Source: Marinagarivorans sp. UBA5868 (GTDB lineage Bacteria; Pseudomonadota; Gammaproteobacteria; Pseudomonadales; Cellvibrionaceae). From it: a DNA stretch of 21,482 nucleotides. The position numbers and the translations under genes are program-made. The notes beneath the pieces were generated by a model, which made no database searches, was not told where the DNA came from, and saw nothing but the letters and a program-made list of their open reading frames with translations. Positions 11,392-19,253 of the stretch are shown here, in pieces (the stretch's first letter is position 1; every line of letters begins with the position of its first letter). The DNA lies in the NCBI GenBank assembly GCA_002432095.1, contig DJFQ01000171.1, positions 3,814-25,295 on the forward strand. The letters run 5' to 3'.

Positions 11392-12840
11392 ATGCGCCTG
11401 GCCATCATTTGCAAAGTGTTGGGCCTCTTGCTGATGTTGTTCAGCATCAGCCTGCTGCCGCCAATCGGCGTGGCGTTTTGGTATGGCGACCAGGGCCATT
11501 GGACCTTTCTCCTGGCGTTTGCCATCACCCTGATCACTGGTTTGCTACTCTGGTATCCCACCCACGATCTGCAGCGCGAGCTGCGCACCCGCGAAGGGTT
11601 TTTAATCACCGCGTTATTTTGGTTGGTGCTGGCGCTGTTCGGTGCCCTGCCTTTTATCTTTTTCGGCGCGACTGAACTCTCGCTGGTGGACGCTTTTTTT
11701 GAAGCCTTGTCGGGGTTGACCACCACCGGCGCCTCCGTCTTGGTCAATCTAGATGAGCTGCCCCGCTCGCTTCTGTATTACCGCCAACAACTTCACTGGC
11801 TCGGCGGTATCGGTATTGTGGTGATTGCAGTGGCGATCCTGCCGATGCTGGGGGTGGGCGGGATGCAGCTTTACCGCGCAGAGACGCCCGGTCCGTTAAA
11901 GGACAGCAAGCTCACACCGCGTATCACGCAGACGGCCAAAGCGCTTTTTCTGATTTATCTCAGCCTTACCGTTGCCTGCGGTCTTGCTTATTGGCTTGCC
12001 GGAATGACGCTCTTCGACGCCGTCGGCCATGCCTACGCCACCGTGGCGATCGGCGGCTTTTCTACCCATGACGCCAGTATCGGTCATTACGACAGCCCGT
12101 TGATTCTAATCATCTGCATGGTGTTCATGGTGCTGTCGGGGATGAACTTCGCTCTGCATTTTATTGCCTGGCACGGCCGCAGTCTGCGTCAGTATTTTAC
12201 CGACCCCGAATGCGCCTTTTATCTGCGGTTGCTGTTGGTGGGTTCGGCCATAACCATCGCCTACCTGTACCTGACCGATACCTACAGCGCCGGAGGCAGC
12301 CTGCTGCACGGCAGCTTTGCGCTGATCACCAGCTTGACCACCACTGGTTTTCTCACCGCCGACCACAGTACTTGGCCGCCGGGATTGGATCTGTTTATCT
12401 TCCTCAGCGCATTTGTCGGCGGCTGCGCCGGCTCCACTGCCGGCGGCCTGAAGGTGATCCGCGTGCTGCTGATCGTTAAACAGGGGCTCGGGGAAATACG
12501 CCGGCTGATCCATCCCAACGCCATTCAGCCTTTGAAGATTGGGGAACGCACCGTATCCAACCGAGTGGTGGAGGCTGTGTGGGGATTTTTTGCGGTTTAT
12601 CTGGTGGCTTATTTGGTCCTCTGCCAACTGCTGCTTGCCACCGGGCTGGATTTCACCACGGCATTTACGGCAGTGGGTGCCTGTATCAACAATTTCGGTC
12701 CTGGCATGGGCGAAGTTGCCGTGCATTACGGCGACTTAAATACCCCCGCCAAGTGGATACTCTGCGTTGCCATGCTGCTCGGCCGTTTGGAAGTATTCAC
12801 CTTGCTCGTGCTCTTCACCCCCATGTTCTGGCGGCGCTAA
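11392..12840 (+). CDS. trkH: Trk potassium uptake channel subunit TrkH
   Basis: Inner-membrane potassium translocating subunit, 482 residues (E. coli TrkH 483), hydrophobic throughout with the expected four M1-P-M2 units after two N-terminal helices. The four filter loops can be read, with key glycines near residue 113 (TTTGAS), 221 (AIGGFS), 319 (TTTGFL) and 436 (NNFGPG). The loop GGCAGSTAGGLKVIR of the third M2 helix, a known gating feature, is present. It follows trkA by two bases and has no Shine-Dalgarno of its own close by, so it probably relies on coupling. In E. coli trkH lies elsewhere; the trkA-trkH pair is common in other gammaproteobacteria. The downstream gene converges. Confidence 0.96.
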   Translation: MRLAIICKVLGLLLMLFSISLLPPIGVAFWYGDQGHWTFLLAFAITLITGLLLWYPTHDLQRELRTREGFLITALFWLVLALFGALPFIFFGATELSLVDAFFEALSGLTTTGASVLVNLDELPRSLLYYRQQLHWLGGIGIVVIAVAILPMLGVGGMQLYRAETPGPLKDSKLTPRITQTAKALFLIYLSLTVACGLAYWLAGMTLFDAVGHAYATVAIGGFSTHDASIGHYDSPLILIICMVFMVLSGMNFALHFIAWHGRSLRQYFTDPECAFYLRLLLVGSAITIAYLYLTDTYSAGGSLLHGSFALITSLTTTGFLTADHSTWPPGLDLFIFLSAFVGGCAGSTAGGLKVIRVLLIVKQGLGEIRRLIHPNAIQPLKIGERTVSNRVVEAVWGFFAVYLVAYLVLCQLLLATGLDFTTAFTAVGACINNFGPGMGEVAVHYGDLNTPAKWILCVAMLLGRLEVFTLLVLFTPMFWRR

Positions 12841-12997
12841 TAGAGACGCAGCAGACCGGGCGCGGGTGGAACAGGCGGACATCAGCAGCATGCTCAGCAA
12901 CGACTATGGCGACAATCCGGGTCAACGCTGTCGCAACGCACCCGCTCCGCTTTCAACGCTGTACGGTTGAATCTGCAGCAATTGATGCGCAAACGGC
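12841..12997. other. Convergent spacer between trkH and the hybrid kinase
   Basis: 157 bases with no intrinsic terminator for either gene. It holds a 10-base direct repeat TCAACGCTGT at 12922-12931 and 12953-12962, a period of 31 bases. A stretch at 12866-12970 can be read as a peptide in a frame different from trkH, but it has no start signal and resembles nothing I know. Confidence 0.4.
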
Positions 12998-15900
12998 CTA
13001 ATGGCTGTTGGTGGTGCGGGTACGCTCCGCTTTTAGTAGATAGTGTTTAACCCGCGGTAGGAGGATCTCTTTGTTGACCGGTTTATAGAGAACCTCATTG
13101 CCGCCGGCTTCCAGACCAATGTTGATGTCTTCCCCACCATGGCGCGCGGTGAGAAACAATACCGGCAGGCGCGCTTCAGGAAAGGACTCCCGCAGCCTGG
13201 CACAGACTTCAAAACCCGACATGCGCGGCATCATCACGTCGAGGATGACCAGATCCACCTCAAGCCCTTCCTGCAATACCAACTGCAGCGCTTCCGGCCC
13301 ATTGCCCGCTTCGACAATGCGGTAATCATGGAGGCTGAGGATACCCGCCAGCACCATGCGGTTGACCGGGTCATCATCGACGATCAACACCGTAAAACGC
13401 TCGCCGTGCGGCGGTGGTGCCAGCTCGCCGGTGAGCGTTTCCTTGAGCGCTGCGCGGGAGCGTTCGACCACTGCGGGAGACAACACGGGCGCCAGTACAG
13501 GCGCGAGCAGTGCCGGGGGGTCCCCAGCGGGCGGGTGCGCCGGCGGCTCGGTCAACGGTAGCGTGAAAGTGAAACAAGTGCCGGAGCTACTGTCACCCGG
13601 GGGTTTTTGCGGATCCTGCCAATGACTTTCGAAGCTGATGCTACCGCCGTGCAGTTCGATCAGATGTTTGGTTACCGCGAGCCCGAGCCCCGCCCCAGAC
13701 ATGGCCTGCTCACTGAGTGATTTGCTCACCTGCGGGGTGAAGATGTGCTGGCGCAATTCGGGCTTGATGCCGCAGCCGGTGTCGCTGACCTCCACTCGCA
13801 GCCAACGTCCGTCCACTGCCGAGTACACACGCACCTCCCCGCGCTCGGTGTATTTCAGCGCGTTGCTGATCAGATTGGTGAGCACCTGCTTGAGGTGATT
13901 GCGATCGGCCATGACCCAGGCGGTGTCCGGGTCCACCTCATTGACTAGACGCACCGAGCGGCCGTAGGACAGGGGGCGGGAATTCTGCAATACCGTCTCC
14001 ACCATGGGCCGCAACGCCAAGCGCTCCGCATGGAGTTCCAGCTTGCGCTCGGCAAAGTTGCCGTAGTCGAGAATGTCGTTGATGAGATTGGACAGGCGCT
14101 TGCCGTGGGCGACGATCAGGCCGATACGCTGTTCAGCGCTGGCCGGCAACTTGTCCCGGTCCTCACGCAGCACACCTTCGGCGAGGCCGATCATACTGCT
14201 AATGGGCGAGCGCAGTTCGTGGGAGGTGTTCACCAGGAAGGCGTCTTTAATCTTATTGATGCGCAGCAGCTCGGCATTGAGCGCGCGCTGCTTGTCCAGC
14301 TCCACATGTTTGAGAAACATGCGCACCAGAAACACCGCCACCAATGCGCCCACCAAGACATAGGCGAGATACGCCCACAGACTCCGCCAAGGCGACGGCA
14401 ATATAGTGATGCCCACCTGCGCCATACGGTGGTTCCAGTTGCCGTCGCGGTCGGAGCTGCGCACTTTAAAGGTATAAGAGCCGGGGCTGATGTTGGTATA
14501 GGTGGCGTTGTTGGCTCCCCCTGCCTCATGCCATTCCCCGTCAAACCCTTCCAGCTTGTAGACATAGCGGTTCTCACGCGCAGCGCGGTAATTAAGAGTG
14601 GCAAAGGCGAAAGAGAACATGGAGTGATCGTGGCGCAAGGTAATGTGATCGGTATAGGTGATGGCGCGCTCCAGCGGCGAGTCGGCGGCGCCTATGGTCA
14701 CAGGGCGGTTAAACAGACGGAAGTCGGTAAGCACCAGGGGGAAATCGTTGCCATGGCTCATAAATGCCCGCGGGTCGAACACAGAAAAGCCATCGGTGCC
14801 GCCGAAATACAACTGGCCTTTGCGATCCCTGAAGGTAGCGTCGCGGTTGAAGTTATCGCCCACAAGCCCCTGGCTGCGATGGAATGAGCGAACTTCGAAC
14901 AGAGCGGGATCTATGCGACCTATGCCGTTGGCGGTGCTCGCCCAGATAAAACCCAGATTGTCTTCGACAAAGCTGGTCACCAGAGGCGCCAAGCTGTCCG
15001 GCCATTTCAAATGGGTGAAGCGGTTGGTAGTGGGGTCGAACATCACTGCGCCCACGTCCTGGGTGCCGATCCAGATGCGCCCAGCACTGTCCTCCATCAG
15101 CGCGCGAATACGTACACTGTTGATGGTGGTCGGATCGTTGACGTTTTTGGCGTAGCGGGTGAACCGACCTGTGGCACGGTCCATGCGGTTGAGGCCATCT
15201 ACCGTGGCCAGCCAAAAACCGCCCCGGCTGTCTTCCAGAATCGCCCAGACGAAGTTGCTGGAAATCGAGTGGGGATTGCTTTGATCCAGGGTGTAATGCT
15301 GGAAGCTATCGGTGGCGCGGTCGTACCGGTTGAGGCCGCCGGTTTCCGTCGCGATCCAAAGCACATTCTCCCGGTCGAGATAAATGTCCCAAATAAATGC
15401 GCTGCTGATGGTGCCGGGGGTCTGCCGATCCGGGCTGTAGTTGCGGAAGGTTTCAGTGATTCGGTCAAAACGATGCAGGCCGCCGCCCCAACTGCCCACC
15501 CAGATGTCGCCGGTGTAGTCCTCCGCCAGGCTCAACACCGCATTTGCCTGCAACCCAGTGCGGCTCGACGGGTCGCGCACATACCGCCGGACGAAGCGGC
15601 GCTGGTCTACATCGAACAGGTTGAGGCCATTCTCCGTGCCGATCCACAAAAGCCCATCCGCCGTCTGCATGAAGTCCAGCACCGCGCTGCTGCTCAGGCT
15701 GTTGGGGTCGTTCTGCCGGTGGGTGTAATTGGTGATCTCGCTGTGGCTGCGGTCGTAGAAATTAATGCCGTCTGGAAAAGTGGTGATCCACAAATTGCGT
15801 TCGCGATCCTCATAAATCGCCTGCACCTGGTTGGAAGCCAGGGTGTTGCGGTCAAAGGCGCTATGGCGGTAGTGGACGAAACTGTCATTGTCCACCTGAT

Positions 15901-16831
15901 AACGCGCCAGGCCACCCTGGTCCGTGGACAGCCAGAGCACATCCGCGCTGTCGAGAAAAATATCCCAAATGGTATTGCTGCCGATGGCGTGTGGATTGGC
16001 CGGATCCGCCAGATAGGACGTAAAATCCCGCTCGCCTTCATTCAAACGGCTGACACCTCCGCCATAGGTGCCTACCCAAATTCGCCCGAACTGATCTTCC
16101 TCAACACTTTTCACCACATCGCTTTGCAAGGCGCCGGGATTACCAACCGAGGCAACAAAATGGCGGATGAACTCGCCGTCCTGATCCAGCAAAAAAAGGC
16201 CGTAGTCGCGTGTTCCCACCCAGATACGATTTTTGCTGTCGACAAATGTATCCAGGACGAACGTCACCGCCTGGGTGCCAACGGTTAAAGGAAAACTGGT
16301 GAAGCTGCTGCGGTCGGCGGAAAAGATACTGATGCCGCTGCCGGTGCCAACGATCAGGCGATTATGCTGATCCACCGCCAGCGAGGTAATGACGTTATGG
16401 GGCAGGCTGCTGGGATCGTCCAATACCGGGCGAAACACATCGAAGCGGTCCTCATGCTCGACATAGCGACACAAGCCTCGATCCGTCGCTATCCACATCA
16501 CCCCTTCGTGGTCGATCAGCAAATCCCGCACGATATTAGAAGGTGGGGCGCCGGGTTCCGGGGAAGGTTCATAGCGCTTGAATTGAAGACCGTCGAAACG
16601 GGCCAGGCCGTTTTCTCCGCCAAACCACATAAAGCCGGACTTGTCCTGTACCACGGTCATCAAGGCTGAGGCATTTTTCTTGATGGCCTCGGAATCTTCC
16701 ATGACCCGCTGAAAGCGCAGCTCTTGTAAGTCGGAGGCCGCTGGGCTGGTATGCGATACCCCGGCGAGGAGCAGCCCGACAAACAGGACTAGAGCCCGAC
16801 CACAGGTCCGCAAGGCGTCATCTTTTGCCAT
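12998..16831 (-). CDS. Hybrid sensor histidine kinase with two-component propeller repeats, Y_Y_Y domain and C-terminal receiver
   Basis: 1277-residue inner-membrane sensor. Residues about 11-26 are a signal peptide or anchor. Residues about 55-700 hold 14 repeats of the Reg_prop type (for example RIWVGTYGGGVSRLN, LLWIGTENGLNLFD), the number expected for two seven-bladed propellers. A Y_Y_Y domain (RYVYKLEGFDGEWHEAG) follows, then one helix at about 818-840. The kinase has His871 in NTSHELRSPIS, N-box Asn990 in ISNALKY, and Asp1017 in DTGCGI with GAGLGLAV. A linker rich in Pro and Ala leads to a receiver with DDD, Asp1198 in ILDVMMPRM and Lys in LYKPV. The layout is that of Bacteroides-type hybrid two-component systems that sense glycans, but the AraC DNA-binding domain is missing, so output must pass through another protein. 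The ligand is unknown. No frameshift is seen. Confidence 0.93.
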   Translation of the reverse strand: MAKDDALRTCGRALVLFVGLLLAGVSHTSPAASDLQELRFQRVMEDSEAIKKNASALMTVVQDKSGFMWFGGENGLARFDGLQFKRYEPSPEPGAPPSNIVRDLLIDHEGVMWIATDRGLCRYVEHEDRFDVFRPVLDDPSSLPHNVITSLAVDQHNRLIVGTGSGISIFSADRSSFTSFPLTVGTQAVTFVLDTFVDSKNRIWVGTRDYGLFLLDQDGEFIRHFVASVGNPGALQSDVVKSVEEDQFGRIWVGTYGGGVSRLNEGERDFTSYLADPANPHAIGSNTIWDIFLDSADVLWLSTDQGGLARYQVDNDSFVHYRHSAFDRNTLASNQVQAIYEDRERNLWITTFPDGINFYDRSHSEITNYTHRQNDPNSLSSSAVLDFMQTADGLLWIGTENGLNLFDVDQRRFVRRYVRDPSSRTGLQANAVLSLAEDYTGDIWVGSWGGGLHRFDRITETFRNYSPDRQTPGTISSAFIWDIYLDRENVLWIATETGGLNRYDRATDSFQHYTLDQSNPHSISSNFVWAILEDSRGGFWLATVDGLNRMDRATGRFTRYAKNVNDPTTINSVRIRALMEDSAGRIWIGTQDVGAVMFDPTTNRFTHLKWPDSLAPLVTSFVEDNLGFIWASTANGIGRIDPALFEVRSFHRSQGLVGDNFNRDATFRDRKGQLYFGGTDGFSVFDPRAFMSHGNDFPLVLTDFRLFNRPVTIGAADSPLERAITYTDHITLRHDHSMFSFAFATLNYRAARENRYVYKLEGFDGEWHEAGGANNATYTNISPGSYTFKVRSSDRDGNWNHRMAQVGITILPSPWRSLWAYLAYVLVGALVAVFLVRMFLKHVELDKQRALNAELLRINKIKDAFLVNTSHELRSPISSMIGLAEGVLREDRDKLPASAEQRIGLIVAHGKRLSNLINDILDYGNFAERKLELHAERLALRPMVETVLQNSRPLSYGRSVRLVNEVDPDTAWVMADRNHLKQVLTNLISNALKYTERGEVRVYSAVDGRWLRVEVSDTGCGIKPELRQHIFTPQVSKSLSEQAMSGAGLGLAVTKHLIELHGGSISFESHWQDPQKPPGDSSSGTCFTFTLPLTEPPAHPPAGDPPALLAPVLAPVLSPAVVERSRAALKETLTGELAPPPHGERFTVLIVDDDPVNRMVLAGILSLHDYRIVEAGNGPEALQLVLQEGLEVDLVILDVMMPRMSGFEVCARLRESFPEARLPVLFLTARHGGEDINIGLEAGGNEVLYKPVNKEILLPRVKHYLLKAERTRTTNSH

Positions 16832-16845
16832 TCAACCCCACATCC

Positions 16846-16880
16846 AAAAAACAGGAGCGGTGGAAATTCCCTGCCGCTCC
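16846..16880 (-). terminator. Terminator-like hairpin in the leader of the hybrid kinase (possible attenuator)
   Basis: Read on the minus strand, GGAGCGG (16880-16874) pairs perfectly with CCGCTCC (16860-16854) over a 13-base loop that contains a further GGAA/TTCC dyad. After TG comes a run of six T (16851-16846). The run ends only 14 bases before the kinase ATG. There is no upstream minus-strand gene to terminate nearby, so attenuation of the kinase transcript is a possible role. Structure is seen; function is inferred. Confidence 0.45.
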
Positions 16881-16983
16881 CCTACTGTTGTTATTGTCGG
16901 CGATCCACCGATGCGCCGTGTGCCATGCATTAGGTTAGTCTTTACCGACCGCAGCTGTCGACCTGAGGCGTAGGCAGTAAGGC

Positions 16984-17013
16984 TCGATACCACGCGTTTA
17001 CAGTCTTTATAAC
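16984..17013 (+). promoter_or_regulatory. Weak candidate sigma70 promoter toward the lipoprotein
   Basis: TATAAC at 17008-17013 matches the -10 consensus at five of six positions. TCGATA at 16984-16989 matches the -35 at four of six, with an 18-base spacer. Transcription would start near 17020, just at the first inverted repeat. Support is only the motif match. Confidence 0.22.
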
Positions 17014-17021
17014 AATTTGTG

Positions 17022-17088
17022 ACGGTTAAGCCTTCTCAGGCTTGAATTTTTAATAACCGTTCTCTCCATTTAGTCGCTCGGCTTAACC
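17022..17088 (+). terminator. Terminator-like hairpin with alternative pairing partners
   Basis: AAGCCT (17028-17033), loop TCTC, AGGCTT (17038-17043), then GAATTTTT: a six-pair stem with a T-run on the plus strand. It is framed by ACGGTT (17022-17027) and AACCGT (17055-17060). The nine bases GGTTAAGCC at 17024-17032 can instead pair perfectly with GGCTTAACC at 17080-17088, which would break the terminator stem. Two exclusive folds of this kind are the hallmark of transcription attenuation, but no ligand or effector is recognised. Confidence 0.35.
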
Positions 17089-17380
17089 ATTCATCAGCCA
17101 AGAAGAAATAAGAATGCCCATTCTGAAGGCCGGTCCCACTCTGCTTATTATTTTCCGTGGAGATAAATCGACAAGTTTTACAACTTTCAGATCTAAAAAC
17201 TGGGGCATTTCCCTCATTTCTATAACCATCCGTAAGCGTGTCTTCGGCAACGAGAAGCTGGCGAAATTAGCTGCTCGCAATGCGTCAAAAAAAGCCCTAT
17301 CCCCGCTCAGTTATTAAGGCCACTCGTCAAAATCCCTTCCATTACAGCCAACCCGGTCTCAACTAGTCTTCATTACACAA

Positions 17381-17409
17381 GGTTGTTAAGGAGGTTTCTC
17401 CTTATAACC
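17381..17409. repeat. 29-base interrupted palindrome containing AAGGAGG
   Basis: GGTT-GT-TAAGGAG, loop GTTT, CTCCTTA-T-AACC: seven perfect inner pairs and four outer pairs around a small asymmetric bulge. The motif AAGGAGG (17388-17394) lies in the left arm. No start codon stands at a normal distance after it; the next ATG (17420) is 25 bases further. No T-run follows on either strand, so it is not a terminator. It may be an operator or an RNA element in the lipoprotein leader. Confidence 0.5.
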
Positions 17410-17476
17410 AAAGAAGAGCATGTTGATGTTTTTATACCCAGCGTTAAGAAGCGGTGGGAAGTGAGAGAGATCGGTG

Positions 17477-19219
17477 ATGTTAGGGCGGTACCTTCTTCGT
17501 TTTGGCCTGCTTATCGCAGTAGCGACCGCATTGAGTGCGTGTGGCGGTGGCTCGGCAGATGCGCCCTCGGCATCCAGCAATAGCGTTACGATGGCGCAGC
17601 CAACGACTACCATCCCCACGTCCGCCGAAGAAGATATCGACAATCCGCAGAGCGGTGCAGAAGACCCGGCCTCAACTCCAGTGGCATTGCCTGCTGGCAG
17701 CAAAGTCACTCTCAGCGGTCGTATCACCTACGACCGGGTGCCCTTCGAAGGCCGTACCTTCCGAGGGCTGGATTACAGCCAAACCGTTTCCATGCCGGCA
17801 CGCGGCGTTACCGTTCAGCTGCTCGACAGCAACAATACCGTGCGAGCAACCGGCTACGCGGACGACGATGGCCAGTACCGTTTCAGTATCGACAAAAATC
17901 AGAACTTGCGCGTGCGCGTACTCGCCGAACTGCGTGGCAACCAGGGTGCGGCCTGGGACATTCAAATCCGCGATAACACCGCCGCTAACGCTCAATACGT
18001 GCTCGACGGATCTCTCGCCAGCGTCGGCGATAACGACATGCAAACCCGCAACTTGCATGCGGCCTCCGGTTGGGACGGCAACGCCTATAGCGCGCCGCGC
18101 AGTGCCGCGCCCTTCGCCGTGCTCGACTCCTTGTACGACGCGCTGCAAACCGTCATCAGCGCAGACCCGGATGTGGTGCTGCCGCCGCTGACGGTGTTCT
18201 GGAGCGAAAAGAACATCGCCATCAGTGGCGATTCTTCCCAAGGTTATATCGGCACCTCTTTTTACACCTCCGCCGGTCCGTCCATTTACCTCCTGGGCGC
18301 CGCCAACAACGATTCCGACGAATACGACCGGGGCGTGGTGCAGCATGAATTTGGCCACTATCTGGAACACCAGCTTGGTCGTACTGAGAGCATCGGCGGC
18401 AGCCACAGCCAGACCTCACGTCTGGATATGCGCGTTGCCTTCGGCGAGGCCTGGGGCAATGCGTTTGCCGGTATGGTCTCCGGTGATCCGATCTACCGTG
18501 ACTCCCTCGGTGCGAGCCAGTCCATGGGTTTTGCCATCAATGTGGAAAGCCGCAGTTTTGGCGCCCAGGGCTGGTTCAGCGAAGCGAGCATTCAGGCGTT
18601 TCTTTACGATTTGTTCGATGACACTGAAGATGGTGGCGATTCCGTGGGTCTCGGCTTCAAGCCCATCTACGAGGTGCTTACCAGCGATCGCTATCTGAAT
18701 TTCGATGGCTTCGCTTCCATTTTCGCCTTCCGCGCCGAGCTCGAAACGCGGCATCCACACCTCGCTGGCACGCTCAGCAATATGCTGCAGAACTACGATA
18801 TTTCCGGTACCGGCTGGTACGGCGCGGGGGAAACCAACAATGCCGGTTCCGCCGTGACGCTGCCGGTGTATCACCAGATCACGCTGGGACAAACCGTGAA
18901 TGTCTGCAGCGACAGCGACTTTCAGAAATACAACGGTGTCGACGTGCGCAGGTTCCTACGCATTCAGTTGCCAGATACACGCAATTACACCATCTCCGCG
19001 GTGCGCAACGGCGGCAATCTGGCACGTACCAATCCACAACTGCGCATCTACCGCCAGGGCAATCAGGCGGGTTCTGTACTCAACGGTACTCCCGACAGCG
19101 AAAACGCCCAGCGTTACCTCAACCGAGGTGACTATGTGTTTGAGATTTATGAGGAAAGCAATGCCGACCGCAACACCACCACCGGCGGTCTTGCCTGTTT
19201 TGACGTGCGAATTCAGTGA
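17477..19219 (+). CDS. Lipoprotein with zinc-metallopeptidase (gluzincin-like) motif, function unknown
   Basis: 580 residues from the ATG at 17477 (a GTG directly before it is in frame). The signal peptide ends in a lipobox, LSAC with Cys22, and Gly at +2, which suggests outer-membrane sorting. A linker rich in Ser, Thr and Pro (about 23-72) leads to a carboxypeptidase-regulatory-like beta domain (about 75-150; VTLSGRITY, ATGYADDDGQYRFSI). The central part carries HEFGH (His290, Glu291, His294) and, 30 residues later, GEAWGN with Glu324, a layout like the third ligand of gluzincins such as M36 (HExxH then GEGW). The last 110 residues look like a pre-peptidase C-terminal beta domain, with Cys477 and Cys574 as a possible disulphide. 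I cannot assign a MEROPS family or substrate. A weak GAGAGA precedes the start. The next gene begins 34 bases on. Confidence 0.8.
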   Translation: MLGRYLLRFGLLIAVATALSACGGGSADAPSASSNSVTMAQPTTTIPTSAEEDIDNPQSGAEDPASTPVALPAGSKVTLSGRITYDRVPFEGRTFRGLDYSQTVSMPARGVTVQLLDSNNTVRATGYADDDGQYRFSIDKNQNLRVRVLAELRGNQGAAWDIQIRDNTAANAQYVLDGSLASVGDNDMQTRNLHAASGWDGNAYSAPRSAAPFAVLDSLYDALQTVISADPDVVLPPLTVFWSEKNIAISGDSSQGYIGTSFYTSAGPSIYLLGAANNDSDEYDRGVVQHEFGHYLEHQLGRTESIGGSHSQTSRLDMRVAFGEAWGNAFAGMVSGDPIYRDSLGASQSMGFAINVESRSFGAQGWFSEASIQAFLYDLFDDTEDGGDSVGLGFKPIYEVLTSDRYLNFDGFASIFAFRAELETRHPHLAGTLSNMLQNYDISGTGWYGAGETNNAGSAVTLPVYHQITLGQTVNVCSDSDFQKYNGVDVRRFLRIQLPDTRNYTISAVRNGGNLARTNPQLRIYRQGNQAGSVLNGTPDSENAQRYLNRGDYVFEIYEESNADRNTTTGGLACFDVRIQ

Positions 19220-19253
19220 TGGTCACACTTTTAGTCTCCTACGGAGGTATCCC

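Larger units (their letters stand above)
16832..17476. other. 645-base divergent regulatory region between hybrid kinase and lipoprotein genes
   Basis: No gene here is convincing. Base composition is visibly richer in A and T than in the neighbours. It holds several inverted repeats, listed separately, and one open frame on each strand in the same place (plus 17114-17317, 67 codons, basic product; minus 17280-17083, 65 codons). Neither has a good ribosome-binding site or a recognisable product. A 14-codon frame (17420-17464, ATG to TGA) ends 12 bases before the lipoprotein ATG and could be a leader peptide. The region must contain the promoters of both flanking genes. Confidence 0.6.

Noticed and set aside
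14030..14887. 285-codon plus-strand open frame opposite the kinase domain
   Set aside because: The minus strand encodes clear HisKA and Y_Y_Y motifs here; the plus frame is an antisense shadow without a ribosome-binding site.
15011..16288. 425-codon open frame on the plus strand inside the hybrid kinase
   Set aside because: It lies antisense to the propeller repeats, whose translation shows 14 regular family repeats. The antisense frame has no recognisable domain, only compositional openness.
17022..17409. Small mobile element bounded by the two inverted repeats
   Set aside because: The two dyads share only a short GGTT/AACC edge, not matching terminal repeats, and no target-site duplication or transposase is seen.
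17383..17583. 66-codon frame beginning at TTG inside the palindrome
   Set aside because: The start lies within the hairpin before the AAGGAGG, no ribosome-binding site precedes it, and it runs over the lipoprotein signal peptide in another frame.
17672..18406. 244-codon minus-strand frame opposite the lipoprotein
   Set aside because: The plus strand has a lipobox, beta domain and HEFGH in one long frame; the opposite frame has no motif.
18900..19253. Upstream extension of the His-rich protein frame into the lipoprotein gene
   Set aside because: The ATG at 19254 has a strong GGAGG and begins a signal peptide; the upstream part overlaps the lipoprotein coding sequence out of frame.
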